Below, piece after piece: positions 43,624 through 52,669 of a stretch of 64,000 bases of DNA (positions are counted from its first letter, which is position 1; every line of letters begins with the position of its first letter). The stretch lies in contig NC_007802.1 in assembly GCF_000013565.1 (NCBI RefSeq), positions 1,240,001-1,304,000 on the forward strand, read 5' to 3'. Made by a program: the position numbers and the translations under genes. The stretch comes from Jannaschia sp. CCS1. Lineage in GTDB: Bacteria > Pseudomonadota > Alphaproteobacteria > Rhodobacterales > Rhodobacteraceae. The notes below the pieces were generated by a model. The model searched no databases. It saw only the letters and a program-made list of their open reading frames with translations, and was not told the DNA's origin.

Positions 43624-44574
43624 ATGAAACTCGCAACCCTGTCCACCGCCGCCACCCTTCTGGCCACCTCGGCCATGGCCGACATCACAACCCGCACCGT
43701 GACCTTCGAGAACGAAGGCGCCACGCTGACCGGCACGCTGTACTTGCCAGCGGATCACAACGGGGTCGCCCTGCCGACCGTCGTCGTGACCGGTGCCTGG
43801 ACCTCCGTCCAACAGCAGATGCCCGCCACATACGCCGCCCAAATGGTGGAACGTGGCTTTGCGGCCTTCACCTTCGACTTCCGCGGCTGGGGCGCATCGG
43901 GCGATCTGCCGCAGAACGTCCGCTTCGTGGAAAGCCCCGAGGCCAAAACCTCTGACATCCGCGCCGCATTTGAATTTGTCGCCACGCTGCCAGAGGTGGA
44001 TGCAGGCCAAATCTACGGCCTCGGGATCTGTGCATCGGCTGGCTACATGGTAGACGCCGCCGCCGGGAACGATCTGGTGCAGCGCGTGGGCCTCGTCGCC
44101 CCTTGGCTGCAAAACGAGGATTTGGTGAATGCGGTCTATGGCGGTGCCGAAGGCGTCAATGGCCTGATTGAGATGGGCCGCGCTGCCGAGGCCGCAGGAG
44201 GTCAGATCATTCCTGCCGTCGGTCCGGAAGGGGCCGAGGGCGTGCTGATGCCCATCGGTGGCTACTATTATGAGGCCGACCGTGGCGCGATCCCCCAGTA
44301 CGACAACCAGTGGAACAACGCGTCGTGGGAAGGCTGGCTGACCTATCACCCCGCCGATAACCCGTCGCGTCTGACGCAGCCCTTGGCCATCGTTCATTCC
44401 GAGGCCGCCGCGATCCCGGATGGCGTGCGCGCCTTCCTGGACGGGTTCACCGGCGAGGCGACACAGCAATGGCTCGAAGACGTCACGCAGTTCGACTTCT
44501 ACGACAACCCCGCGGATGTAACCCGCGCCGCCGATACCGTGGCCGATCACTTCCGCGCAGGCACTGACGCCTGA
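43624..44574 (+). CDS. Secreted alpha/beta hydrolase
   Basis: A 316-residue alpha/beta hydrolase from the ATG at 43624 (GGAG 10 bases upstream). It has a signal peptide (MKLATLSTAATLLATSAMAD). The fold shows TVVVTGAWTSVQQQMPATYA, FDFRGWGASGD, and the nucleophile elbow in YGLGICASAGYMVD, where the catalytic Ser lies in CASAG. A TQFDFYDNP stretch near the C-terminus may carry the acid. It is the first gene of an operon of hydrolase, SnoaL-like protein and two SDRs. Its substrate is unknown, but the N-terminal relation is to acyl-group hydrolases (DLH-like). Confidence 0.87.
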   Translation: MKLATLSTAATLLATSAMADITTRTVTFENEGATLTGTLYLPADHNGVALPTVVVTGAWTSVQQQMPATYAAQMVERGFAAFTFDFRGWGASGDLPQNVRFVESPEAKTSDIRAAFEFVATLPEVDAGQIYGLGICASAGYMVDAAAGNDLVQRVGLVAPWLQNEDLVNAVYGGAEGVNGLIEMGRAAEAAGGQIIPAVGPEGAEGVLMPIGGYYYEADRGAIPQYDNQWNNASWEGWLTYHPADNPSRLTQPLAIVHSEAAAIPDGVRAFLDGFTGEATQQWLEDVTQFDFYDNPADVTRAADTVADHFRAGTDA

Positions 44575-44582
44575 TCTGCCCC

Positions 44583-44607
44583 CTGGCGCGGGACTGCCCC
44601 GCGCCAG
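44583..44607 (+). promoter_or_regulatory. Intercistronic stem-loop
   Basis: CTGGCGCGGG and CCCGCGCCAG form a perfect 10-bp stem around ACTGC, 8 bases after the hydrolase stop. No T-run follows, so it is probably an mRNA-stabilising or partially terminating hairpin between two genes of the operon. Confidence 0.7.
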
Positions 44608-44643
44608 CCCCTCTCTCATAATCTTATACAAGGACACGCCGCC

Positions 44644-45189
44644 ATGCTTCGCTCAACCCTTGCCGCTGCCGCCCTCCTCGCAACTCCGGCCATGGCCGAG
44701 ATCGCAGGCGATCCCGTCACAGCTGACACTCTTCTTGACCGGACCGAGATGATCCGCATCGCCGACGCCCTTGACGCCGCCGTCGATGCGCAGGATTGGC
44801 CTGCTGCCCGCGCGCTCTTCACCGATGAGATCTATGTCGACTTCACGTCGCTGGTCGGGGGCGAACCCGCCACGATCCCGGCCGATGGCCTGATCGCCGG
44901 TTGGTCCGCCAATCTGACCGGAGAGAAGTCCAGCTTCCACCTGCGCGGCAACCACCGCATCTCCTTCGACGGCGCCGATGCGGCCCTGATGCAGAGCCAC
45001 GGCTATGCCTGGAACCAGATGCCCTCGGGCGCACTGGAGGAGAATGGCGGTAACCCGATGTGGGAAGTCTGGGGCACCTACACGCACAGCTTCACGCGTA
45101 CCGAAGACGGCTGGCTCGTCTCTGCCATGACCTTCACCGCCACGGCCGAGCGCGGCAATGACTACGTCCGCAACACGCCGGGTAGCTGA
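44644..45189 (+). CDS. Secreted SnoaL-like (NTF2-fold) protein
   Basis: A 181-residue protein with a signal peptide (MLRSTLAAAALLATPAMAEI). The mature part is a nuclear-transport-factor-2/SnoaL-like fold: RIADALDAAVDAQDWPAARA, LFTDEIYVDFTSLVGG, FHLRGNHRISFDGADAALM, and W-x3-T-F/T-H at the end. Binding of a small hydrophobic ligand is typical. It is the second gene of the hydrolase operon; distinct from, and not closely similar to, the SnoaL-like gene at 18624. Confidence 0.85.
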   Translation: MLRSTLAAAALLATPAMAEIAGDPVTADTLLDRTEMIRIADALDAAVDAQDWPAARALFTDEIYVDFTSLVGGEPATIPADGLIAGWSANLTGEKSSFHLRGNHRISFDGADAALMQSHGYAWNQMPSGALEENGGNPMWEVWGTYTHSFTRTEDGWLVSAMTFTATAERGNDYVRNTPGS

Positions 45190-45221
45190 TCTAATCCCCC
45201 CCATACACAAGGAACAGTTCA

Positions 45222-46070
45222 ATGACACAGACATGGTTTATCACCGGCGCATCTTCCGGCTTCGGGGCTGCCTTCGCCCGCCACGCGCTGTCCCAGGGCC
45301 ACAACGTTGTGGTCACCGCGCGCCGCCTTGGCAAACTGCAACAGATTGCGGCCATCGCCCCAGGCAGGGTTCTTGCTTACGCAATGGATGTCACGGACCC
45401 CACGCAAATCACCGAGGCGGTCAAAGCCGCAGAAGACAGGTTCGGCGGCATCGATGTGCTGATCAACAATGCGGGCTACGGCATTGTGGGCGCGGTCGAG
45501 GAAACGCCGGAGGCCGAGTTGCGCGCCATGATGGAGACGAACTTCTTCGGCGCCGTCGCCGTCACCCAGGCCGCCCTTCCGATGATGCGCAAGCGGCGCA
45601 AGGGGGCCATCGTTATGATGTCGTCGCTGGGCGGGCAGCTGTCGTTCGGTGGCTTCGGGCCTTACTCCGCCAGCAAGTTCGCGCTGGAAGGGATGACCGA
45701 AGCCCTGGCCCAGGAGATCGCGCCCTTCGGTCTGAAGGCCATGATCGTGGAGCCCGGCGCCTTCCGCACGGAATTTGCCGATACCGCCCTGCGTCACATG
45801 CCCAAGATCGACGCATACGCCGACATCGTTGGCGGCACGCGGGACTTCGCCAGCGGCATGCACGGCACCCAAGCCGGAGATCCATCGAAAGCCGCCGCTG
45901 CACTTGAAACGGCGCTGGGTAGCGACACCACACCGCTGCGTCTGGCGCTAGGTGACGATGCCGTCGAAGCCATCCGCGACCATTCCGAAGCCTTGCTGGC
46001 CGAGTTGACCAAGTGGGAGCCTGTCACCCGCGCGGTCAACCACGACGATGCCGTGGCAGACGCCGCTTAA
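45222..46070 (+). CDS. Short-chain dehydrogenase/reductase
   Basis: A 282-residue SDR. The cofactor motif is FITGASSGFGAAFARHAL, with NNAGYGIVGAVEET, the catalytic Ser in MMSSLGGQLSFGGFG and YSASKFALEG (Tyr-x3-Lys). It belongs to the classical family; the R-R after the first strand (ARRLGK) favours NADP. Reaction unknown. Third gene of the AraC-controlled operon, with a ribosome binding site AAGGAA and a 32-base gap from the previous gene. Confidence 0.92.
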   Translation: MTQTWFITGASSGFGAAFARHALSQGHNVVVTARRLGKLQQIAAIAPGRVLAYAMDVTDPTQITEAVKAAEDRFGGIDVLINNAGYGIVGAVEETPEAELRAMMETNFFGAVAVTQAALPMMRKRRKGAIVMMSSLGGQLSFGGFGPYSASKFALEGMTEALAQEIAPFGLKAMIVEPGAFRTEFADTALRHMPKIDAYADIVGGTRDFASGMHGTQAGDPSKAAAALETALGSDTTPLRLALGDDAVEAIRDHSEALLAELTKWEPVTRAVNHDDAVADAA

Positions 46071-46078
46071 GCCAACCG

Positions 46079-46102
46079 GGTGGTCCCGTCGCCGGGACTA
46101 CC
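46079..46102 (+). promoter_or_regulatory. Intercistronic stem-loop
   Basis: GGTGGTCCCG and CGGGACTACC pair over 10 positions (one G-T) with a TCGC loop, 8 bases after the SDR stop. As with the hairpin at 44583 there is no T-run. Confidence 0.6.
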
Positions 46103-46130
46103 TGTCACTTACCACCCGAAGGAGATTATC

Positions 46131-46820
46131 ATGCCCCGCCCCCGTATCGCCCTGATCACCGGCGCAAACCGTGGCATTGGCCGCGAGGTTGCCCGGCAAT
46201 TGGCCCAAGATCACGGCCTGCACGTTCTGCTCGGCTCCCGTGACCTCATCAAAGGAGAAGAAGCTGCACGTGAACGACCCAACGCCCGTGCCATCCAATT
46301 GGACGTGGCCGACCCGAAATCGGTGGCCCGCGCATTTGAGCAGATCAGCCAGGAGGTCGGGCGGCTTGATGTGCTGGTGAACAATGCCGGCATCGACTAT
46401 GACACCGACCAACGCGCCAGCATCGCTGACCTGACCCGCGTCCGGCGCGCGTTTGACACGAACCTGTTCGGCGCGTGGGATGTGGCGATTGCCGCTACAC
46501 CGCTACTGAAAAAGGGCCTGTCTCCTCGCCTTGTCAACGTCTCCTCCGGTGCGGGGGCGCTGACCGGCATGGGCGGGGGAACAGCGAGCTACGGTATCTC
46601 AAAGGCTGCGCTCAACGCCCTGACGATCAAGCTGGCAGCGGAGTTGCGAAGCGACCGCGTCCTCGTGAACGCCGTCTGTCCGGGTTGGGTCGCAACAGAC
46701 ATGGGTGGTGGGGGTCGACCGATCCCCGAGGGTGCAAAAGGCGTCGTCTGGGCCGCAACATTGCCCGACACGGGACCAACAGGCGGCTTCTTCCGCGATG
46801 GGAACCGGATCGATTGGTGA
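46131..46820 (+). CDS. Short-chain dehydrogenase/reductase (carbonyl-reductase-like)
   Basis: A 229-residue SDR from the ATG at 46131 (AAGGAG 7 bases upstream). Cofactor motif ALITGANRGIGREVARQLAQ, NNAGID, catalytic residues VNVSSGAGAL and YGISKAALNALTI (Tyr-x3-Lys). The layout is like plant and bacterial carbonyl reductases of the (+)-neomenthol-dehydrogenase group. It is the last gene of the operon, followed by a terminator. Substrate unknown. Confidence 0.92.
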   Translation: MPRPRIALITGANRGIGREVARQLAQDHGLHVLLGSRDLIKGEEAARERPNARAIQLDVADPKSVARAFEQISQEVGRLDVLVNNAGIDYDTDQRASIADLTRVRRAFDTNLFGAWDVAIAATPLLKKGLSPRLVNVSSGAGALTGMGGGTASYGISKAALNALTIKLAAELRSDRVLVNAVCPGWVATDMGGGGRPIPEGAKGVVWAATLPDTGPTGGFFRDGNRIDW

Positions 46821-46864
46821 AAAGGGGATCGCGTTCTTTTCCAAAGCAACCGGCAGGCAGAACG

Positions 46865-46900
46865 GCGAGGTCACGAACGGGGCCTCGCGCTTCTTTTCTT
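46865..46900 (+). terminator. Intrinsic terminator after the hydrolase-SDR operon
   Basis: GCGAGG (46865-46870) pairs with CCTCGC (46883-46888), followed by TTCTTTTCTT. It ends the operon whose last stop is at 46820. The following stretch to 47126 shows no supported gene. Confidence 0.65.
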
Positions 46901-47126
46901 GACGGCAGAGGAGCCTCTTACATCGCGAATGCGCCATGATCGGCCACCATCATGGCAAGAGATTGGGTCAGCAGGAATACGCCTTTGGAGCTGGCCGTGA
47001 AGTGGCCATCGAGGTCATCCTCTACCACATGCTCAGGCGGCCTACGGCGTGGCTTTGGTCTGGCTGATGGTGCTTGGGCAGGAGCCTTCGCGAGCGTGAT
47101 CGCACAGTTCACATGCGAGCCATATA

Positions 47127-47159
47127 TACTTCAAGTATAAAATATTTGGACTTGAAGTA
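47127..47159. promoter_or_regulatory. Long inverted repeat upstream of 2-aminobenzoate operon
   Basis: TACTTCAAGT (47127-47136) and ACTTGAAGTA (47150-47159) form a perfect 10-bp inverted repeat with a 13-base A+T-rich spacer, 55 bases before the first start codon. A site for the MarR encoded in the operon (50239-50712) is the most likely reading; TATAAAATATTTGG between the arms may hold part of the promoter. Confidence 0.78.
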
Positions 47160-47213
47160 GTGGGTGATCCGGCCTAGCGTAGCTTGAAACACAGTCTGTG
47201 GAGGGGCGATCAG

Positions 47214-49508
47214 ATGCGGATAGCGTGCCTTGGCGGGGGACCAGCGGGCCTCTACTTTGCGATTTCCACGAAGCTGCGGACGCCGGATGCAGAGGTTGTC
47301 GTGCTAGAGCGCAACAAGCCGGACGACACCTTTGGTTGGGGCGTTGTCCTGTCCGATGAAACCCTTGCAAACCTTGACGTTAACGACCCGGTGAGCGCGG
47401 CGAAGATCAAGTCGCACTTCGCCTATTGGGACGACATCGCGCTGCATCACAAGGGGCAGAAGCTGGTATCAAGCGGCCATGGATTCTGCGGCATCGGCCG
47501 TAAGACATTGCTGTTGATCCTGCATGAACGCGCCCGCGAGTTGGGCGTCGATCTGCGGTTCGAGACCGAGGTTAAGGCGGCCTTTGACTATATGGAGGAG
47601 TACGATGTCGTTGTGGCTTGCGATGGTCTGAATTCCAAAACGCGATTGGAATTTGCAGACAGCTTCCAGCCCGATATCGACACCCGTTTGTGTCCGTTTG
47701 TCTGGCTTGGCACGCACCAGAAATTCGATGACGCGTTTACCTTCATTTTTGAAGAGACGGACAAAGGCTGGATCTGGGTCCATGCTTATCAGTTCGATGA
47801 CGATACGGCGACGTTCATCGTGGAATGCAGTCAGGAGACGTTTGACGCCTACGGGTTCGGTGAGATGAGCCAACAGGACAGCATCGCCGTCTGCGAGGAG
47901 ATCTTCAAAGACCACCTTGACGGCCATTCATTGATGACCAACGCCAACCACATTCGCGGCTCAGCCTGGATCCGTTTCCCGCGCGTGTTGTGTGAAAAGT
48001 GGAGCCACGAAAACGTGGTTCTGCTGGGGGATGCGTCCGCTACGGCGCACTTCTCCATCGGGTCCGGCACGAAGCTGGCATTGGAAAGCGCGATTGCCCT
48101 GGCAGATGACATCGAGACCCAGCCGACGCTGGAGGCCGCCTTTGCCAACTACGAGGACAAGCGCCGCCTGGAAGTGCTGCGCCTGCAATCGGCGGCACGC
48201 AACTCGGTTGAGTGGTTCGAGGATGTGGAACGGTATCTGCATCTGGACCCGGTGCAGCTGAACTATTCCATGCTGACCCGCTCCCAGCGGATCAGCCATG
48301 AAAACCTGCGGGAACGGGATGCAGACTGGCTTGGTTCGGCTGAGGAGTGGTTCATGAGCCAGGCGGGCGTGACGTCCAATGGGAAAGCCCGCGCGCCAAT
48401 GTTCGCGCCGTTCCGATTGCGCGACATGCATCTGAAGAACCGCATCGTCGTCTCGCCGATGGCGCAATATAAGGCCGTGGACGGCGCGCCAACCGATTGG
48501 CACCTGATCCACTATGGTGAGCGTGCGAAGGGCGGTGCGGGTCTGGTTTATACGGAAATGACCTGCGTGTCGGCGGAAGGGCGGATCACCCCCGGATGCC
48601 CCGGCCTCTATGCGCCGGACCATGAGGCGGCCTGGACCCGGTTGAACGCCTTCGTCCACTCTGAAACGGAAGCGATGACCTGCTGCCAAATCGGTCACGC
48701 AGGGCGGAAAGGCTCCACCCGGATCGGGTGGGAGGGCATGGATCACCCCCTGGCCGAGGGCAACTGGCCCCTTCTGTCGGCCTCCGCCATTCCATGGTCC
48801 AATGAGAATGCGATGCCCAAGGCGATGGATCGCGGGGATATGGACGCGGTGAAAGCCGAGTTCGTGTCTGCCACGCAGATGGCAGATCGCGCGGGGTTTG
48901 ACATGGTCGAGCTGCACGCGGCCCACGGGTATCTGATCTCGTCGTTCATCTCTCCGCTGTCGAATGCGCGCACGGATGACTACGGCGGCAGCCTGGAAAA
49001 CCGTATGCGCTATCCGTTGGAGGTCTTTGACGCGATGCGTGCGGTCTGGCCCGAGGGCAAGCCGATGTCCGTGCGGATCTCGGCCAGTGATTGGGCGGGC
49101 GACGACGGTGTGACCGCGGAGGAGGCCGTGCAGATTGCGGCGATGTTTGAAGCCGCAGGGGCCGATATCATTGACGTGTCCGCGGGCCAGACCTCTACCC
49201 AGGGCAAGCCTGTCTATGGTCGCATGTTTCAGACCCCGTTGTCGGACCGCATCCGCAATGAGGCGGGCATCAAGACGATGGCCGTCGGGAACATTTATGA
49301 GGCCGATCACGTGAACTCCATTCTGATGGCGGGCCGGGCCGATCTGGTGTGTATCGCACGCCCGCATCTGGCCGACCCCTACTGGACCTTGCACGCGGCC
49401 ACTGGCCTCGGAGACCGACAGGAGGTCTGGCTAAAACCCTATGAGGCGGGTCGAGATCAGGCGTGGCGAAATGCGGACCGGGATGCCGAGATGGTGGGCA
49501 AGGTATGA
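47214..49508 (+). CDS. 2-Aminobenzoyl-CoA monooxygenase/reductase (bifunctional)
   Basis: A 764-residue two-domain flavoenzyme, preceded by GGAGGGG. The N-terminal 380 residues are an aromatic monooxygenase with the FAD motif [14 protein letters not shown] and the second FAD motif [14 protein letters not shown]. The C-terminal part (from about 397) is an Old-Yellow-Enzyme-like FMN barrel: [41 protein letters not shown] and [11 protein letters not shown]. The fusion is specific for anthraniloyl-CoA monooxygenase/reductase (abm-type) and salicylyl-CoA 5-hydroxylase relatives. It hydroxylates and reduces the ring of 2-aminobenzoyl-CoA, giving a non-aromatic 2-amino-5-oxocyclohexenyl-CoA. The ligase at 52670 supplies its substrate. 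First gene of the operon. Confidence 0.93.
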   Translation: MRIACLGGGPAGLYFAISTKLRTPDAEVVVLERNKPDDTFGWGVVLSDETLANLDVNDPVSAAKIKSHFAYWDDIALHHKGQKLVSSGHGFCGIGRKTLLLILHERARELGVDLRFETEVKAAFDYMEEYDVVVACDGLNSKTRLEFADSFQPDIDTRLCPFVWLGTHQKFDDAFTFIFEETDKGWIWVHAYQFDDDTATFIVECSQETFDAYGFGEMSQQDSIAVCEEIFKDHLDGHSLMTNANHIRGSAWIRFPRVLCEKWSHENVVLLGDASATAHFSIGSGTKLALESAIALADDIETQPTLEAAFANYEDKRRLEVLRLQSAARNSVEWFEDVERYLHLDPVQLNYSMLTRSQRISHENLRERDADWLGSAEEWFMSQAGVTSNGKARAPMFAPFRLRDMHLKNRIVVSPMAQYKAVDGAPTDWHLIHYGERAKGGAGLVYTEMTCVSAEGRITPGCPGLYAPDHEAAWTRLNAFVHSETEAMTCCQIGHAGRKGSTRIGWEGMDHPLAEGNWPLLSASAIPWSNENAMPKAMDRGDMDAVKAEFVSATQMADRAGFDMVELHAAHGYLISSFISPLSNARTDDYGGSLENRMRYPLEVFDAMRAVWPEGKPMSVRISASDWAGDDGVTAEEAVQIAAMFEAAGADIIDVSAGQTSTQGKPVYGRMFQTPLSDRIRNEAGIKTMAVGNIYEADHVNSILMAGRADLVCIARPHLADPYWTLHAATGLGDRQEVWLKPYEAGRDQAWRNADRDAEMVGKV

Positions 49509-50239
49509 CGTCCCATGTGGTGATCTCCGGCGGCGGCACGGGTGTGGGCGCGGAGACCGCGAAGCAGTTCGCGCAGGCGGGCTACGCCGTGACGATCCTG
49601 GGCCGAACCGAGGCGACGTTGCAGGCGCAGGGGCTGGCCTATCAGGTGTGCGATGTCACGGACGACGTCGCCGTCAAACGCGCCATGGAAGCTGCCCGGT
49701 CAGCACGAGGTCCGATCAGCGTGGTGATCGCCAATGCCGGTGCCGCGACCTCCCAACCCTTCGCCAAGATGACCGCCGCCGATCTGTCGGCGATGACCGA
49801 TGTAAACCTGACGGGCGTGTTCAACCTGTGGCAGGCGGCTTTGCCGGATATGAAGGCCGCCAAGCAGGGCCGCATGATCGCGATTGCCTCAACCGCTGGC
49901 CTCAAGGGCTACCCTTATGTGGCGGGCTACTGCGCGGCCAAACATGGCGTTATCGGTCTGACGCGCGCCCTGGCGCTGGAACTGGCCATGTCCGGCATCA
50001 CGGTCAACGCCATTTGCCCGGGTTTCATTGAAACGCCGCTTCTGGACCGCTCCATCACCAACATCGTTGAGAAAACGGGGATGAGCGTGGACGCCGCCGC
50101 CAAGTCCTTGACGAAGGGCAACCCGCAGCGCCGCTTCATTCAGACCGACGAGGTCGCAGCAACCGCGCTTTGGCTGTGCTCAGACGCTGCAAAATCGGTA
50201 AACGGCCATGCCCTTAGCCTGTCGGGGGGGGAGATCTGA
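49505..50239 (+). CDS. Short-chain dehydrogenase/reductase
   Basis: A 244-residue SDR overlapping the monooxygenase gene by ATGA. Cofactor motif [30 protein letters not shown], catalytic Ser in [10 protein letters not shown] and [10 protein letters not shown] (Tyr-x3-Lys). The fold and position suggest a 3-hydroxyacyl-CoA-type dehydrogenase acting on ring-reduced or ring-opened intermediates of the 2-aminobenzoate pathway; the abm-type clusters usually include such an enzyme. Classical family, probably NAD-dependent. Confidence 0.88.
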   Translation: MTSHVVISGGGTGVGAETAKQFAQAGYAVTILGRTEATLQAQGLAYQVCDVTDDVAVKRAMEAARSARGPISVVIANAGAATSQPFAKMTAADLSAMTDVNLTGVFNLWQAALPDMKAAKQGRMIAIASTAGLKGYPYVAGYCAAKHGVIGLTRALALELAMSGITVNAICPGFIETPLLDRSITNIVEKTGMSVDAAAKSLTKGNPQRRFIQTDEVAATALWLCSDAAKSVNGHALSLSGGEI

Positions 50240-50712
50240 TGCAAACGGATGAACGTACCGCGCCGGAGACCCTGTCGAAGGAACGGTTGCGCTTGTGGCT
50301 TCGATTTCTGAAAGCCAGCCGTTCGATTGAGAGCGTTCTGCGCGAGAACCTCCGCGCCGAATTCGCGACGACATTGCCCCGGTTCGATGTCATGGCCGCC
50401 CTGTCGCGGTTTGAGAATGGGCTGAAGATGAGCCAACTCTCGGACGTGCTGCGGGTGTCCAATGGCAATGTCACCGGCATCGTTGATCGGCTGTCAGAGG
50501 ATGGTTTGCTGGTCCGTGTGCCGGTTCCGGGGGACAGGCGCGCGTCTCTTGTGCGTCTCACCCGGCGCGGCGTGGAGGAGTTTCAACGTCAGGCAACAGC
50601 CCATGAGGCGTGGATCAGCGATATGCTCGGCGATTTCACCGCTGAGGAGGCGCGCGATATTCGATTGCGGCTGGAGCAACTTGAAGACAGTGCCAACGGA
50701 GACGAGACATGA
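50239..50712 (+). CDS. MarR-family regulator of aromatic CoA pathway
   Basis: A 157-residue MarR repressor with the winged helix [40 protein letters not shown] and the wing [15 protein letters not shown]. MarR proteins in CoA-dependent aromatic pathways usually respond to the aryl-CoA (as in BadR-, CouR- or CarR-type control). It overlaps both neighbours (shares base 50239 with the SDR stop; ATGA with the hydratase). Likely binds the inverted repeat at 47127. A second, different MarR is at 55270. Confidence 0.9.
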   Translation: MQTDERTAPETLSKERLRLWLRFLKASRSIESVLRENLRAEFATTLPRFDVMAALSRFENGLKMSQLSDVLRVSNGNVTGIVDRLSEDGLLVRVPVPGDRRASLVRLTRRGVEEFQRQATAHEAWISDMLGDFTAEEARDIRLRLEQLEDSANGDET

Positions 50713-51515
50713 GCATGCGCACGGATGTGACGCACTTTATGTGCGAGATTGAAAACGGCATCGCGACGGTTGCGCTGGACCGACCCGACCGCAAGAACCC
50801 GCTGACATTCGATAGCTACGCCGAGTTGCGCGATTGGTTCCGGGATCTGCAATACGCTGATGATGTGAGTGCCGTGGTGTTTGCGTCAAACGGTGGCAAC
50901 TTCAGCTCGGGCGGGGACGTGCACGATATCATTGGGCCCCTGACCAGCATGTCGATGAAGGAGCTTCTGGCCTTCACGCGCATGACCGGCGATCTGGTCA
51001 AGGCGATGGTCAACTGCGGAAAGCCGGTGATTGCGGCCATCGACGGCATTTGCGTTGGCGCAGGCGCGATCATCGCCATGGCCTCGGACCTGCGGATCGC
51101 GACGCCGGACGCCAAGGTGGCGTTCCTGTTCACCCGCGTGGGCCTTGCGGGCTGCGATATGGGGGCTTGCGCGATCCTTCCACGGATCATCGGACAGGGC
51201 CGCGCGGCAGAGTTGCTCTATACTGGCCGGTCGATGTCTGCCGACGAAGGTCATGCCTGGGGCTTCCACAACAAGCTGGCCTCCGCAGACAATCTGGCAT
51301 CTGAGGCGCAGGCACTGGCCACCCGCATCGCGGCGGGGCCGACGTTTGGCAACATGATGACGAAGACGATGCTGGCGCAGGAATGGTCAATGTCGATTGA
51401 ACAGGCGATTGAGGCCGAGGCGCAGGCCCAGGCGATCTGCATGCAAACGGCGGATTTTGAGCGGGCCTACAAGGCCTTTGTCGCCAAGGAAAAACCAGTG
51501 TTCGAGGGCAATTGA
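50709..51515 (+). CDS. Enoyl-CoA hydratase/isomerase family protein
   Basis: A 268-residue crotonase-fold enzyme. Characteristic parts are [58 protein letters not shown] and [20 protein letters not shown]; the oxyanion-hole region is intact. One usual Glu is in [10 protein letters not shown]-type sequence as Asp. It probably hydrates an alpha,beta-unsaturated acyl-CoA made after ring opening or hydrolyses the ring in the 2-aminobenzoate pathway. Overlaps flanking genes by ATGA and TGATG. Confidence 0.92.
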   Translation: MSMRTDVTHFMCEIENGIATVALDRPDRKNPLTFDSYAELRDWFRDLQYADDVSAVVFASNGGNFSSGGDVHDIIGPLTSMSMKELLAFTRMTGDLVKAMVNCGKPVIAAIDGICVGAGAIIAMASDLRIATPDAKVAFLFTRVGLAGCDMGACAILPRIIGQGRAAELLYTGRSMSADEGHAWGFHNKLASADNLASEAQALATRIAAGPTFGNMMTKTMLAQEWSMSIEQAIEAEAQAQAICMQTADFERAYKAFVAKEKPVFEGN

Positions 51516-52666
51516 TGGCAGACAAATCGTTCCTCAGCTGGCCGTTTTTTGAAGAGCGGCACCGTGATCTGGCAGGCGCGCTTGATGCTTGGGCGACGGC
51601 GGAGCTGGCCGGTATCGACCACAGCGATACCGATGCCGCCTGTCGCGCTTTGGTCGCTGCATTGGGGCAGGGGGGCTGGCTGAACCATGCCGCCGTGAAC
51701 CCAAAGGGCGAGGCCAAACTGGACGTGCGCACCCTGTGCCTGATCCGTGAAACACTGGCACGTCACGACGGGTTGGCGGATTTTGCTTTTGCGATGCAGG
51801 GCCTTGGGACCGGCGCGATCTCTCTGTTCGGGACGGATGCGCAGAAAGTCGAATGGCTGCCAAAGGTCCGCGCAGGCACCGCGATTTCCGCCTTCGCCCT
51901 GACGGAGCCGCAATCCGGCTCCGACGTCGCGAACTCCACCATGACGGCGACGCTGGACGGGGACGTTTATGTTCTGGACGGGGAGAAGACATGGATCAGC
52001 AATGGCGGCATCGCGGATGTCTACACGGTCTTTGCGCGCACCGGGGACGCGCCCGGCGCGCGGGGATTGTCGGCCTTTGTCGTGCCTGCGGACGCGCCCG
52101 GTCTTGAGGTCACTGAACGGCTCGAGACCATCGCACCGCATCCCCTCTCCACCCTCCGGTTCAGCGGGTGTCGTGTGCCCGCCTCCGCGCGTCTTGGCGA
52201 AAGCGGGGCGGGGTTTAAGATCGCCATGTCGGTCCTTGATGTGTTCCGCTCAACAGTGGCGGCGGCGGCGCTTGGTTTCGCGCGGCGGGCACTGGATGAG
52301 GCGATGGCCCGCGTCACCACCCGCCATGTCCAGGGCGCGCCGCTGTTTGATCTGCAAATGGTACAGGGTCACATCGCCGACATGGCCGTGGATATCGACG
52401 CGAGCGCGCTTCTGATCTACCGCGCCGCCTGGGCCAAGGATAGCGGCGCTCCGCGCGTGACGCGAGAGGCGGCGATGGCCAAGCTGTTCTCCACTGACCA
52501 GGCGCAAAAGGTCATTGACCGAGCCGTGCAATTGCATGGCGGAGACGGCGTCAGGTCCGGCGAGACTGTTGAGAAACTCTACCGTGAAATCAGGGCGTTG
52601 CGCATCTATGAGGGTGCCTCGGACGTCCAGCGTGTGATCATCGCGCGCCAGACGATCGGAGCGTAA
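51515..52666 (+). CDS. Acyl-CoA dehydrogenase
   Basis: A 383-residue FAD acyl-CoA dehydrogenase. Motifs are [56 protein letters not shown] and the C-terminal [20 protein letters not shown] and [14 protein letters not shown], where Glu in YEG is the usual base. The ATG at 51515 overlaps the hydratase stop. It probably oxidises an alicyclic or chain acyl-CoA in the beta-oxidation phase of 2-aminobenzoate breakdown, using ETF as acceptor. Confidence 0.93.
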   Translation: MADKSFLSWPFFEERHRDLAGALDAWATAELAGIDHSDTDAACRALVAALGQGGWLNHAAVNPKGEAKLDVRTLCLIRETLARHDGLADFAFAMQGLGTGAISLFGTDAQKVEWLPKVRAGTAISAFALTEPQSGSDVANSTMTATLDGDVYVLDGEKTWISNGGIADVYTVFARTGDAPGARGLSAFVVPADAPGLEVTERLETIAPHPLSTLRFSGCRVPASARLGESGAGFKIAMSVLDVFRSTVAAAALGFARRALDEAMARVTTRHVQGAPLFDLQMVQGHIADMAVDIDASALLIYRAAWAKDSGAPRVTREAAMAKLFSTDQAQKVIDRAVQLHGGDGVRSGETVEKLYREIRALRIYEGASDVQRVIIARQTIGA

Positions 52667-52669
52667 CCC

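Noticed and set aside
46918-47112. Small minus-strand frame of 64 residues
   Set aside because: No ribosome binding site or recognisable domain; overlaps the upstream region of the 2-aminobenzoate promoter.
47961-49394. Minus-strand frame of 477 residues
   Set aside because: Antisense to the monooxygenase/reductase; no coding signature.
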